Positions 1-6,446 of a stretch of DNA of 9,041 bases are shown here, piece after piece. The stretch comes from a bacterium (GTDB taxonomy: Bacteria; AUK180): positions 1 to 9,041 of the forward strand of contig JAGGYO010000221.1 of NCBI GenBank assembly GCA_021162505.1, written 5' to 3'. How positions within the stretch are numbered: the stretch's first letter is position 1; the number at the start of each line of letters is the position of its first letter. Made by a program: the position numbers and the translations under genes. Below the pieces are notes generated by a model. That model saw nothing but the letters and a program-made list of their open reading frames with translations. It was not told where the DNA came from and searched no databases.

Positions 1-1
1 C

Positions 2-190
2 TTTATTAGGGACGGTGGTTAGATTGGTTCGAAAACTTTTTGATTTTTCAATGATTTTCATTGTTTTTGTACCCTCTCGTGATTCATTCACATCAATTCT
101 CCCAAATTTTAAAAATAGCATATATGATTCATTATAAAACTTTTTGTAATTTAATCCAAGTGATTTTTTTGTAATTTCACTATTTGGTTT
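2..190 (-). other. Open reading frame running off the left edge, possible gene fragment
   Basis: This minus-strand frame has no stop from base 190 to the left edge, about 63 codons; the in-frame stop before it is at 193-191. The translation is lysine- and asparagine-rich, includes stretches such as FLKFGRIDVNESREG, and matches no family I recognise. The first ATG in frame is at 121-119, with no clear ribosome binding site. In DNA this AT-rich, an open frame of this length can arise by chance. It could equally be the start of a gene lying outside the window or a decayed fragment. The frame lies between the two copies of a 13-bp direct repeat, so it may belong to a repeat element. Confidence 0.2.
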
Positions 191-203
191 TTAGGAACGG
201 TGG
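6..203. repeat. 13-bp direct repeat pair (TTAGGRACGGTGG)
   Basis: TTAGGGACGGTGG at 6-18 and TTAGGAACGGTGG at 191-203 match at 12 of 13 positions and are 185 bp apart. They flank an AT-rich stretch that holds only a weak minus-strand open frame. Two such long, G-rich matches in this AT-rich setting are unlikely to be chance. They could be the ends of a small element or two members of a dispersed repeat family; the sequence does not decide between these. Confidence 0.45.
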
Positions 204-221
204 CATAAAGCAATTAACAAT

Positions 222-250
222 GCCTGCCTGTGCGTTGCACGCAGACAGGG
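222..250. repeat. GC-rich imperfect palindrome, copy 1
   Basis: Starts GCCTGCCTGTGCGT and ends ACGCAGACAGG, giving two arms that pair apart from a small bulge around a short loop. It shares both arms with the copy at 731-762; only the loop differs. The flanks read AACAAT on the left and GACAATGAAC on the right, which join into the AACAATGAAC-type sequence seen again at 288-296. The palindrome therefore looks like an insertion into an older repeat. It is far more GC-rich than its surroundings. Confidence 0.65.
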
Positions 251-262
251 ACAATGAACCAC

Positions 263-281
263 AGCCCCTTGTAAAGAGGCT
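263..281. repeat. Small imperfect hairpin
   Basis: AGCCCCTT pairs imperfectly with AAAGAGGCT across a two-base loop, with one mismatch. It lies between two copies of ACAATGAAC (251-259 and 288-296), so it may be another small hairpin insertion in a simple-sequence background. No T-tract follows on either strand, so a terminator role is not supported. Confidence 0.35.
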
Positions 282-322
282 GGATAAACAATGAACAATT
301 AGAAAGCAGGTGAAGAAAAAAA

Positions 323-364
323 ATACTGGATTCCACGGGACTTTGTCCCTCTGAATGTCGGAAT
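323..364. repeat. Hairpin repeat, ATTCC...GGAAT family, divergent member
   Basis: ATTCC at 330-334 pairs with GGAAT at 360-364. A second perfect stem, GGGAC-TTT-GTCCC, sits inside at 337-349. The leader AATACTGGATTCC before it recurs before the hairpin at 407-426, so the two belong to one family. Both are preceded by GAAGAAAA-type sequence. It encodes nothing recognisable. Confidence 0.6.
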
Positions 365-403
365 ACAAGTGAAGAATTGAAAGGGAAAAGTGGAAGAAAA
401 TAC

Positions 404-538
404 TGGATTCCTGCCTTCACAGGAATGACCCCGAAAAACGGGGTAAACTTCAAAGATAGATTCCGTATCAAGCACGGAATGACCCCGAAAAATGTGGTAA
501 GCTCCAAAGATAGATTCCGTGTCAAGCACGAAATGACC
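404..538. repeat. Tandem array of ATTCC-type hairpins with 54-bp period
   Basis: Three hairpins lie in a row. ATTCCTG/CAGGAAT (407-413 and 420-426) has a perfect 7-bp stem. ATTCCGT/ACGGAAT (460-466 and 474-480) also has a perfect 7-bp stem. ATTCCGTG/CACGAAAT (514-521 and 527-534) has one mismatch. The units starting at 424 and 478 are near-identical over 54 bp, and a third begins at 532. A perfect CCCCG-AAAAA-CGGGG hairpin (429-443) joins the first two; its counterpart in the second unit has lost pairing. This layout resembles the dispersed short palindromic repeats of many bacterial genomes. Peptides read through it repeat motifs such as GVIPVKAGIQ and are almost certainly not real proteins. 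Confidence 0.75.
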
Positions 539-548
539 GAGAATAATA

Positions 549-570
549 GGTCGTTCACGAACGACCCCTA
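549..570. repeat. Perfect inverted repeat GGTCGTTC/GAACGACC
   Basis: GGTCGTTC at 549-556 and GAACGACC at 559-566 form a perfect 8-bp inverted repeat with a 2-nt spacer, followed by CCTA. The repeat plus its right flank reads ACCCCTAC, the same ending as the hairpin at 615-640. The two look like variants of one family whose stem sequences differ. With a 2-nt spacer the hairpin would need to open at the top or act as duplex DNA. Confidence 0.6.
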
Positions 571-614
571 CAATTTTTACTATGTACTGTATTTCTAATG
601 TCTAACCTATTAAC

Positions 615-640
615 GGGTAGACACATAGGTCTACCCCTAC
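615..640. repeat. Perfect inverted repeat GGGTAGAC/GTCTACCC
   Basis: GGGTAGAC at 615-622 and GTCTACCC at 629-636 form a perfect 8-bp stem with a 6-nt loop, followed by CTAC and then GGC plus six T at 644-649. On the plus strand this partly resembles a Rho-independent terminator. The T-run begins 7 nt after the stem, which is further than usual, and no plus-strand gene ends here. A repeat-family member is the simpler reading. Confidence 0.55.
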
Positions 641-674
641 GGCTTTTTTATTCATTTATTTTCTTCGTCGCTAT

Positions 675-706
675 TCATTGTCAATTTTCAATTGTCCATT
701 GTCAAC
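675..706. repeat. Degenerate CATTGTCAATT-type simple repeat
   Basis: Iterated, slightly varied copies of ATTGTCAA and CAATTGTCCATTG run through this stretch and continue the ACAATG/CAATT theme seen at 211-300. The plus-strand open frame across it translates to repeated HCQ-type residues with no domain character. It is best treated as non-coding repeat DNA. Confidence 0.5.
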
Positions 707-712
707 TGCCTT

Positions 713-776
713 CAGTGCTCTGCGTTCTTTGCCTGCCTGTGCGTGTCCGCACGCAGACAGGCGTCTCTGCGGTGAA
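713..776. repeat. CTCTGCG...CTGCGGTGAA repeat interrupted by palindrome
   Basis: The left part CTCTGCGTTCTTT ends at 730 and the right part GTCTCTGCGGTGAA begins at 763. Removing the palindrome between them, and keeping one GC, gives a continuous sequence in which CTCTGCG and CTCTGCGG repeat around TTCTTTGCGT. I recognise this from memory as a dispersed repeat of the CTCTGCGTTCTTTGCGTCTC type in other bacteria; I have not checked this against any database. The interruption suggests this copy is older than the palindrome inside it. Confidence 0.5.
731..762. repeat. GC-rich imperfect palindrome, copy 2 (nested insertion)
   Basis: Begins GCCTGCCTGTGCGT and ends ACGCAGACAGGC, sharing both arms with copy 1 at 222-250. 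Its loop is a few bases longer (GTCCGC against TGC). It sits inside the repeat at 713-776, with GC at both junctions, as a 2-bp target duplication or a fortuitous match would give. On the minus strand it is a strong hairpin about 60 nt after the stop of the last operon gene. No T-tract follows it on that strand, so it could protect a transcript 3' end but is not a classical terminator. Confidence 0.65.
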
Positions 777-821
777 GTAATCGGCTTTTTTCTGAAACCG
801 TCAATCCGGTAGTGATGTTAT

Positions 822-1118
822 TTAACCCGTGAATAATTCGGTGAAGGAAATATTGTGTTTTGTCTTGATGATGTCCCCTATTCTGAATTCCTTCTTATTG
901 ATAACAGCATAAGAATAAAGAATTCGGTCAACTATTATATTTTTATATTTATCCTTGGGAAAAAGCTTTACATCATTGCCTTTATGGCTAATAATAATAA
1001 AATCGTTTTGTATTGTTACCAATTTGTATTGTGAATAAACGGTTGTATCTTTCATGGAAAGAATGTTGACAGCATACAATATTAACACAAGAATAAAAAA
1101 TTTGTTAATTTTCTTCAT
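822..1118 (-). CDS. Small exported or membrane-anchored protein, unknown function
   Basis: A 98-residue protein not recognised with certainty. Residues 1-21 are a lysine-rich start (MKKINK) followed by a hydrophobic run, FFILVLILYAVNIL, typical of a signal peptide or single membrane anchor. The remaining 75 or so residues are polar and beta-rich, with YKLVTIQNDFIIISHKG and later YAVINKKEFRIGDIIKTK. The second stretch loosely recalls the periplasmic domains of GspB/PilP-like secretion and pilus proteins; this is a weak impression. The ATG overlaps the end of the upstream ATPase gene by 14 bases and has no clear Shine-Dalgarno sequence, so translation probably depends on coupling. It is the last gene of the operon, and no convincing intrinsic terminator follows. 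Confidence 0.7.
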   Translation of the reverse strand: MKKINKFFILVLILYAVNILSMKDTTVYSQYKLVTIQNDFIIISHKGNDVKLFPKDKYKNIIVDRILYSYAVINKKEFRIGDIIKTKHNISFTELFTG

Positions 1119-2328
1119 AATTTAAAAGGAAATATTTGATGTTTTCTAAAAATTTTGATTTCAATATGGACCTTTCTTTTAACTTTTTTAAACGATACAT
1201 TAATGCCACATTTTCAATACTCAATTCTTTCAACAATTTTTTGTCATTTGAAAAGGTCTGTGTCATGCTTGTAATATATTTAATGATGATAAGATCCCTT
1301 TTGTCATATTTCCCGTAATTCAATAGATGAGATAGAACATCATCCTCATTGATCCTTTTACCGCGTCTGATCTTACAGGAAAGTAAAGAGTTCTTGATGA
1401 TATAATTGATCATCTGGGGATTTCCCTTGCTTAAAATAAAAATGAGCTTAAAGGCATTGCCATTTAAGAATTGATGAGGTGTTACCTTTATCTTATTGAG
1501 TTTCTTCGCTAAATACTGTCTATACTCGGAATAATTGAAATTTAAACAGATATAGGCATCTGAAAAAACACCCATGAAATTAAGATCACTTTTATATGGA
1601 ACACGGATGAAATAATGTTCGTAATACTCTTGAGGAATTGAAAATACCCATGTGGTCTTGGAGAACTCCATTAATTCTTTGATAGTGCTGAGAAATAGCC
1701 CCAAGCGGTTCTGTGCACCTTCCCTTCCATAAGGATCAAGCATGTATTTATCATAATCATCTACCAAAATATAGACTTTTCTGGATGTTTTCCTTAATAT
1801 TTCAGCAATAACATTCTTTACGGTATAAGTATTGAACATCAAACCGATATCCTTTGTATATTCAAGCTCCTTTTTCAAAAAATCCTTATACAATGATATT
1901 AAACGGGCATTATCGATCTTTTTTCTTGGTTCGTAATAAACAAGGTCTTTTAAAAATTCTTTTAAGGATTCCGTGGCATAAAATGATTGCTTAACATCAT
2001 CATATTTTTTATCATAGATCTTTGATATCTTGATCTGCAAAAAAAGTTTGGAAAGGAGTTTTTTATAGAATACATCCTCATTGAGCATTACCTCATTTAC
2101 TCGAATGACCACACCCAACTTTTTCTTTTCAATATACCTTTGAATATAATTCAACAGAGATGTTTTTCCCGTACCTGCATTGCCTGCAAGTGCAAAATTC
2201 TCTCCCAAAAGAAGCTTCAGCTTCATCTTTCCCAATTTATCATTATCGTAGATAAGATCTCTGAAATTATCTTCCATTGGAGTAATAGGGAAAATCGAAA
2301 GGTATTGTATTAATTTTTCTTTATTCAC
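1105..2328 (-). CDS. AAA+ ATPase with C-terminal winged-helix-like region (Orc1/Cdc6- or ExeA-like)
   Basis: A 407-residue P-loop ATPase, counted from a GTG at 2328. Walker A is GNAGTGKT at residues 49-56. Walker B is KVYILVDDYD at about 184-193, with paired aspartates. A sensor-1-like strand (TWVFSIPQ) lies near 226, and a sensor-2-like SKGNPQMINYI near 300. Residues 345-395 look like a winged helix (DLIIIKYIT, then NVALMYRLKKLKERSILK), as in Orc1/Cdc6-type and some ExeA-like ATPases. The GTG has AGGGG 4 nt upstream and overlaps the deaminase stop by one base (TAGTG). A TTG at 2349 would add seven residues but lacks a ribosome binding site. The protein is lysine-rich and its DNA looks more AT-rich than the metabolic genes. 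Its partner may be the downstream anchored protein. A regulatory, secretion or DNA-related role cannot be separated. Confidence 0.8.
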   Translation of the reverse strand: MNKEKLIQYLSIFPITPMEDNFRDLIYDNDKLGKMKLKLLLGENFALAGNAGTGKTSLLNYIQRYIEKKKLGVVIRVNEVMLNEDVFYKKLLSKLFLQIKISKIYDKKYDDVKQSFYATESLKEFLKDLVYYEPRKKIDNARLISLYKDFLKKELEYTKDIGLMFNTYTVKNVIAEILRKTSRKVYILVDDYDKYMLDPYGREGAQNRLGLFLSTIKELMEFSKTTWVFSIPQEYYEHYFIRVPYKSDLNFMGVFSDAYICLNFNYSEYRQYLAKKLNKIKVTPHQFLNGNAFKLIFILSKGNPQMINYIIKNSLLSCKIRRGKRINEDDVLSHLLNYGKYDKRDLIIIKYITSMTQTFSNDKKLLKELSIENVALMYRLKKLKERSILKSKFLENIKYFLLNYEEN

Positions 2329-3689
2329 TATACCCCTGCTCTTTTCCAAAGTTCATTGGAAAGCTCCATACCCTTTTTAATAAGTTCTTCGCTTTGAATA
2401 TTCACTAATTCACCTTTATCAACTACTACCCTGCCGTTGATAATGGAATATTCGACCTGATGTTTTCTCCCTGCAAATATCAATGCAGCAACAGGATCAC
2501 TTTGTGCCCCGATATAGGAAATATCATTTAAGTTCCAAATAGTGATATCAGCCGCCTTTCCAACCTCTATAGAACCGATCTCTTTATCCCAATGCAGAAT
2601 CCTTGCTCCGCCCATGGTAGCCATTTCAAATACATCCGAGGTCTTCATTGCAGAAGCACCGTATTTCACCCGAGCAAGCAGAAGTGCTTGTCTCATTTCA
2701 CCCAGATAATCAGAAGTGTCGTTGGAAGCCGAACCATCAACTGCAATGGAAACCTTCATATTTTTTTCAAGCATTTCGGGAATTCGAGCAATACCCGAAC
2801 CAAGGCGCATATTCGAAGAGGGACAATGTGAAACACCCACACCATTCTTCGCCATATCATTGATCTCATCATCATTCAAATGTATAGAATGAGCATACCA
2901 TGCTCTGTCATTTACCCAACCCAGGTCCTTCAAATAATAATAAGGTCTTTTCCCGAATTTTTCAATACAAAATGATTCTTCATCCTTTGTCTCCGCCAAA
3001 TGTGTATGTATCAATAGGTCATGTTTATCAGCATATTCCGAGGTTTCCTTCATTAATTTTCCTGTTACGGAAAAGGGAGAACACGGAGCAAGCGATATCC
3101 TTGTCATTGCAAAGGGCGAAATATCATGATACTTATTAACGATCGCTTCTGAATGCTGCATTATTTCATCTTCCGTTTGCACCACCGAATCAGGCGGTAA
3201 ACCACCGTCCTTTTTAGAAAGGGACATTGAGCCTCTTGTAGGATAGAAACGCATTCCAAGTTTCTTTGCAGCTTCTATTTCGGCTTCTATCCAACCCTTT
3301 TTGGCTCCTCCATTATAAAGATAGAGATGATCCGTGGATGTGGTAACACCGGTAAGCATCAGTTCGGAAATTGCCGTTAATCCGCTATAATAGATATCCT
3401 CATATTCCAGATATTGCCATACCCTATAATGCACCTTTAGCCATTCGAAAAGTTCTGCATTCTGTGCTTTCGGAAGATTTCTCGTGAATGTCTGGTAAAA
3501 ATGATGATGGGTATTAATAAATCCCGGAAGTACTACCCTATCGTGTGCATCTATATTAATATCCGCTTTATATGAAAGTTTCTTTCCTATTTCCTTAATG
3601 ACATTGTCCTCAATATAGATATCAATATCTTTCAAACGACCATTGCTAACGGTCTCTAATGTAGAAATGTTCTTAATGAGTATGCTCAT
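2328..3689 (-). CDS. 8-oxoguanine deaminase-type amidohydrolase
   Basis: A 453-residue cytosolic amidohydrolase of the guanine/8-oxoguanine deaminase and hydroxydechloroatrazine ethylaminohydrolase group, expected to deaminate an aminopurine: 8-oxoguanine to urate, or guanine to xanthine. Visible family signatures are LPGFINTHHHFYQT at 54-67 (metal HxH at H61 and H63), RGSMSLSKKDGGLPP at 152-166, LAPCSPFSVT at 200-209, IHTHLAET at 227-234 (metal H230, catalytic E233), H267 in YAHSIH, HCPSSNMRLGSGI at 288-300, and D318 in VDGSASND. These match what I remember of Pseudomonas 8-oxoguanine deaminase almost block by block. The full length and C-terminal composite domain are intact. The ATG has GGAG 8 nt upstream and overlaps the preceding stop as ATGA. 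Substrate choice cannot be fixed from sequence; guanine deaminase or an SsnA-like role remains possible. Confidence 0.88.
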   Translation of the reverse strand: MSILIKNISTLETVSNGRLKDIDIYIEDNVIKEIGKKLSYKADINIDAHDRVVLPGFINTHHHFYQTFTRNLPKAQNAELFEWLKVHYRVWQYLEYEDIYYSGLTAISELMLTGVTTSTDHLYLYNGGAKKGWIEAEIEAAKKLGMRFYPTRGSMSLSKKDGGLPPDSVVQTEDEIMQHSEAIVNKYHDISPFAMTRISLAPCSPFSVTGKLMKETSEYADKHDLLIHTHLAETKDEESFCIEKFGKRPYYYLKDLGWVNDRAWYAHSIHLNDDEINDMAKNGVGVSHCPSSNMRLGSGIARIPEMLEKNMKVSIAVDGSASNDTSDYLGEMRQALLLARVKYGASAMKTSDVFEMATMGGARILHWDKEIGSIEVGKAADITIWNLNDISYIGAQSDPVAALIFAGRKHQVEYSIINGRVVVDKGELVNIQSEELIKKGMELSNELWKRAGV

Positions 3690-5983
3690 CCATTTTTCTC
3701 CAATTTATTGAGAATGAATTCCGGATACATTGGGAATTTATGGGCTCTCACACCCACTGCATTGTATAGTGCGTTGGCAATTGCGGGAATAGGACCGTTT
3801 ATACCTATCTCAGAAACACTCTTTGCACCATAAGGACCTGTGGGTTCATAACTTGGGAATAATTTAACCTTTAATTCAGGCAGATCCTCAATATTGAATA
3901 TCTTATAATCTTGAAATGATCCGTTCATCATCTTTCCTTTTTCATTGAAAATATATCTTTCGGTCAAGGCATAAGAAAGACCGTTTACAATTGCACCTTC
4001 AACCTGCCCTTCTGCAAGTTTGGGATTAATAGCCGTTCCGCAATCAACCCCACAGACATATTTCAAAACCTTGATCTTTCCTGTCCATGTATCTACTTCT
4101 ATTTCCACGAAAACTGCCATGAATGGCGGCGGTGATACCTGTGATATATGAGAACCGATAGCACCTATCTGGAATTGATTATTTATATAAAGAGCATATT
4201 TTCCTATATCACCAAATGTCTTGGAAGTATTATTTTTTTTACTGAATGCCTTTGTATCCCTTAATTCAATATCATCTTCATGGGTTTCAAGCATCTCTGC
4301 TGCAACTTTGATAATCTGTTTTTTCACCTTTTCTGCTGCATTATTAACCGCTCCGCCTGAAATATAAGTGGTGGAGGAAGCATAAGCGCCCACATCAAAA
4401 GGTGTCATATCGGTATCTGATGAATAAATAATAATATTATCCGTAGTGGTCTCCAATGTTTCTGCTGCAATTTGCGACAGAACCGTATCGGACCCTGTTC
4501 CAAGATCTGTTGCGCCTACTTGTAAGTTGAATGATCCATCATCATTTATCTTTATAAAAGCAGAAGCCATATCAACAAGCGGGATACCGGATCCCTGCAT
4601 AAATATTCCCATACCTTTACCTTTTCTATATCTTCCCGTTTTCTCTGTATACGGTATCCTATCCTGCCAATTGATCTCCTCTACACCCCAATCAAGAGCT
4701 TCGTCCAATTTAATTGATTTTATAAAGGTCTCTGCTCCTTCTTTTCCCTCGCCAAGTGCTTTGAAAATGGGGGATGTCTCACCTTTTTGAATATGGTTCA
4801 TTTTCCTTATCTCCACTGGGTCCTTCCCAACCTTTTCTGCCAAGATGTCCAATACCTGTTCCAATGCGGCATAACCCTGAGTAGCGCCATATCCTCTATA
4901 TGCTCCCGCAACCGGTAAATTGGTATAGACCGTTTTGCCGTTGAATCGAACATTTTCTGCTTTATAAAGAGGAAGACATTTACTTCCCGAATTGAACATG
5001 ACCGTCAAAGCGTGTGAGCCATAAGCACCCGTATTGGAAATTACATCCATATTGATAGTGTGAATCTTTCCCGTTTTATCAGCACCAAGCTTCACATTAA
5101 CATACATTGGATGTCTTGTTCTTGAAATGAACTCCTCTTCTCTTGTTAATTCTATTTTTACAGGTTTTCCCGTCAATAAAGTCGCTTTTCCGGCATAATA
5201 TTCTAAATAGACCTCTTGTTTTGTACCGAAAGCACCACCAATTCTCGGTTTAATGACCCTGATATTCTTTTCCGGAGTTTCAAGTACCATTGCACAAATG
5301 CGCCTGACATGAAAGGGAACCTGGGTTGATGTTCTAATGATAAGCCTGCCCTTTTCATCAAGATATGTAATGCAAATATGGGGTTCAATAGGTGTATGCT
5401 GACTATAATGTGTATCAACTGAGTAATCTACCCTGATCTCTGCTTCTTCAAGTCCTTTTTTAACATCGCCTACATTGACCTCGACACCGCCGGCAAGATT
5501 CTTGTCCTTGTCAAAAATGCCGAATGAATCCGCTTCATCATGGATTTTCGGAGCATTATCTTTCATTGCATCGTGTAAATTTAATACAGCCGGCAACTCT
5601 TCATATTCAACTTTTATTTTTTTAATTGCCTCTTCTGCGATCTCTCTTGAAGTTGCGGCAATAAATGCAACATTATCACCTACAAATCTTACCTTTTTAT
5701 CAAACATATAGGTATCATAGGGTGATGGTTCGGGATAACCCTGACCTGCCGTTGTATGAGGGATATGAGAGCTATTAAAATAATGGATTATGGTTTCAAC
5801 ACCGGGTAATTTATCCGCTTCGCTGGTATCAATGCTCTTTATTATCCCGTGAGGAATTGGGCTCCTTAAAAATTTCCCGTATAAAAGTCCTTCAAAATTC
5901 TGATCATCAACAAATAGTGCTTTCCCTGTCGCAAGAGATATACCGTCAACCTTTTTTACCGATTTATTTACTTCTTTAAACAT
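3686..5983 (-). CDS. xdhA: Xanthine dehydrogenase-type molybdopterin-binding subunit
   Basis: A 765-residue large subunit of a three-part molybdenum hydroxylase, which would hydroxylate a purine at the Mo centre. Residues 15-130 form the a/b hammerhead domain (TGKALFVDD, LRSPIPHG, VGDNVAFIA). The rest is the two-part Mo-cofactor domain: QHTPIEPH at 195-202, GGAFGTKQE at 249-257, AYRGYG at 361-366 (R363 equivalent to bovine Arg880), DLGTGSDT at 493-500, and KSVSEIG at 721-727 (E725 equivalent to bovine Glu1261). The bovine Glu802 position is Gln256, as I recall for E. coli XdhA, which argues for the XdhA branch. The ATG at 5983 has GGAGG 5 nt upstream; a TTG four codons earlier overlaps that site and is unlikely. 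It overlaps the 2Fe-2S gene by 8 bases. The substrate could be hypoxanthine, xanthine, urate or another heterocycle. Confidence 0.9.
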   Translation of the reverse strand: MFKEVNKSVKKVDGISLATGKALFVDDQNFEGLLYGKFLRSPIPHGIIKSIDTSEADKLPGVETIIHYFNSSHIPHTTAGQGYPEPSPYDTYMFDKKVRFVGDNVAFIAATSREIAEEAIKKIKVEYEELPAVLNLHDAMKDNAPKIHDEADSFGIFDKDKNLAGGVEVNVGDVKKGLEEAEIRVDYSVDTHYSQHTPIEPHICITYLDEKGRLIIRTSTQVPFHVRRICAMVLETPEKNIRVIKPRIGGAFGTKQEVYLEYYAGKATLLTGKPVKIELTREEEFISRTRHPMYVNVKLGADKTGKIHTINMDVISNTGAYGSHALTVMFNSGSKCLPLYKAENVRFNGKTVYTNLPVAGAYRGYGATQGYAALEQVLDILAEKVGKDPVEIRKMNHIQKGETSPIFKALGEGKEGAETFIKSIKLDEALDWGVEEINWQDRIPYTEKTGRYRKGKGMGIFMQGSGIPLVDMASAFIKINDDGSFNLQVGATDLGTGSDTVLSQIAAETLETTTDNIIIYSSDTDMTPFDVGAYASSTTYISGGAVNNAAEKVKKQIIKVAAEMLETHEDDIELRDTKAFSKKNNTSKTFGDIGKYALYINNQFQIGAIGSHISQVSPPPFMAVFVEIEVDTWTGKIKVLKYVCGVDCGTAINPKLAEGQVEGAIVNGLSYALTERYIFNEKGKMMNGSFQDYKIFNIEDLPELKVKLFPSYEPTGPYGAKSVSEIGINGPIPAIANALYNAVGVRAHKFPMYPEFILNKLEKNG

Positions 5984-6446
5984 TTTTTCCTCCAAGCTTC
6001 TTTGCTGATTCTACAACGGCTTTCTCTATTTTTACATAACCCGTACAGCGGCAAAGATTACCCGAAAGTCCGTTCTTTATCTCTTCTAATGTGGGATTTG
6101 GGGTTTTATCCAATAATGCCTTGGTAGCAAGGATCATTCCGGGCGTACAGAAACCGCATTGAACTGCTCCTTCGTCAACAAAAGTCTCCTGGATCAAATG
6201 CGGATTTTGATTATCACCTAATCCTTCTATGGTAGTAATTGAATGCCCGTCAATTTGTCCCGTGTAAAGCATACAGGAATTAATGATCTTCCCGTCAAGT
6301 ATGATGGCACATGCTCCGCAATCACCCGTTTCACATCCCCTCTTTACTCCCTTTAATCCGATCCTTCTCAAAAAGTCAAGGACCTTCTCATTGGGCTCTG
6401 TTTCAAATGTTCTATCATTACCGTTTAAGTTAAAATTAATTTTCAT
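5976..6446 (-). CDS. xdhC: Xanthine dehydrogenase-type 2Fe-2S subunit
   Basis: A 156-residue iron-sulfur subunit that carries electrons from the Mo centre to FAD. The N-terminal plant-ferredoxin-type cluster is held by C38, C43, C46 and C58 (GCETGDCGAC, then NSC). The C-terminal helical cluster uses C97, C100, C132 and C134 (QCGFCTPGM and GNLCRCTGY). All eight ligands are present and the length is typical of the separate small subunit. The ATG at 6446 has a perfect AAGGAG 7 nt upstream (6454-6459), so the extra 11 residues of an upstream ATG at 6479 are not part of the protein. It overlaps the FAD gene by 11 bases. The symbol follows E. coli usage, in which xdhC is the 2Fe-2S subunit; elsewhere XdhC names a maturation factor. 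Confidence 0.93.
   Translation of the reverse strand: MKINFNLNGNDRTFETEPNEKVLDFLRRIGLKGVKRGCETGDCGACAIILDGKIINSCMLYTGQIDGHSITTIEGLGDNQNPHLIQETFVDEGAVQCGFCTPGMILATKALLDKTPNPTLEEIKNGLSGNLCRCTGYVKIEKAVVESAKKLGGKNV

Noticed and set aside
404..538. CRISPR array
   Set aside because: The spacing is regular, but there are only two full units, the whole 54-bp unit is repeated with no unique spacers, and no cas gene is present.
214..558. 114-residue minus-strand open frame
   Set aside because: It translates straight through the hairpin repeats and gives the repetitive motifs GVIPCLIRNLS and GVIPVKAGIQ, a typical false product of palindromic repeat DNA. It has no domain and no credible start context.
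377..598. 73-residue plus-strand open frame
   Set aside because: It covers the same 54-bp tandem repeat on the other strand. Its repeated FKDRFRIKHGMTPKN-type peptide comes from the DNA repeat, not from a protein.
615..649. Rho-independent terminator on the plus strand
   Set aside because: The stem and a T-run are present, but the T-run starts 7 nt after the stem and no plus-strand gene ends upstream. It fits better as a member of the ACCCCTAC-edged repeat family.
598..780. 60-residue plus-strand open frame
   Set aside because: It crosses three different repeat families, including the nested palindrome. The HCQFSIVHCQLP-like peptide is the translation of a simple DNA repeat.
785..821. Terminator after the last operon gene on the minus strand
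   Set aside because: ACCG and CGGT could form only a 4-bp stem, and the following run on the minus strand is A, not T. It is too weak to call.
4446..4790. 114-residue plus-strand open frame inside the Mo subunit gene
   Set aside because: It lies opposite a fully intact, motif-rich coding region and has no ribosome binding site or recognisable domain. It is an antisense shadow.
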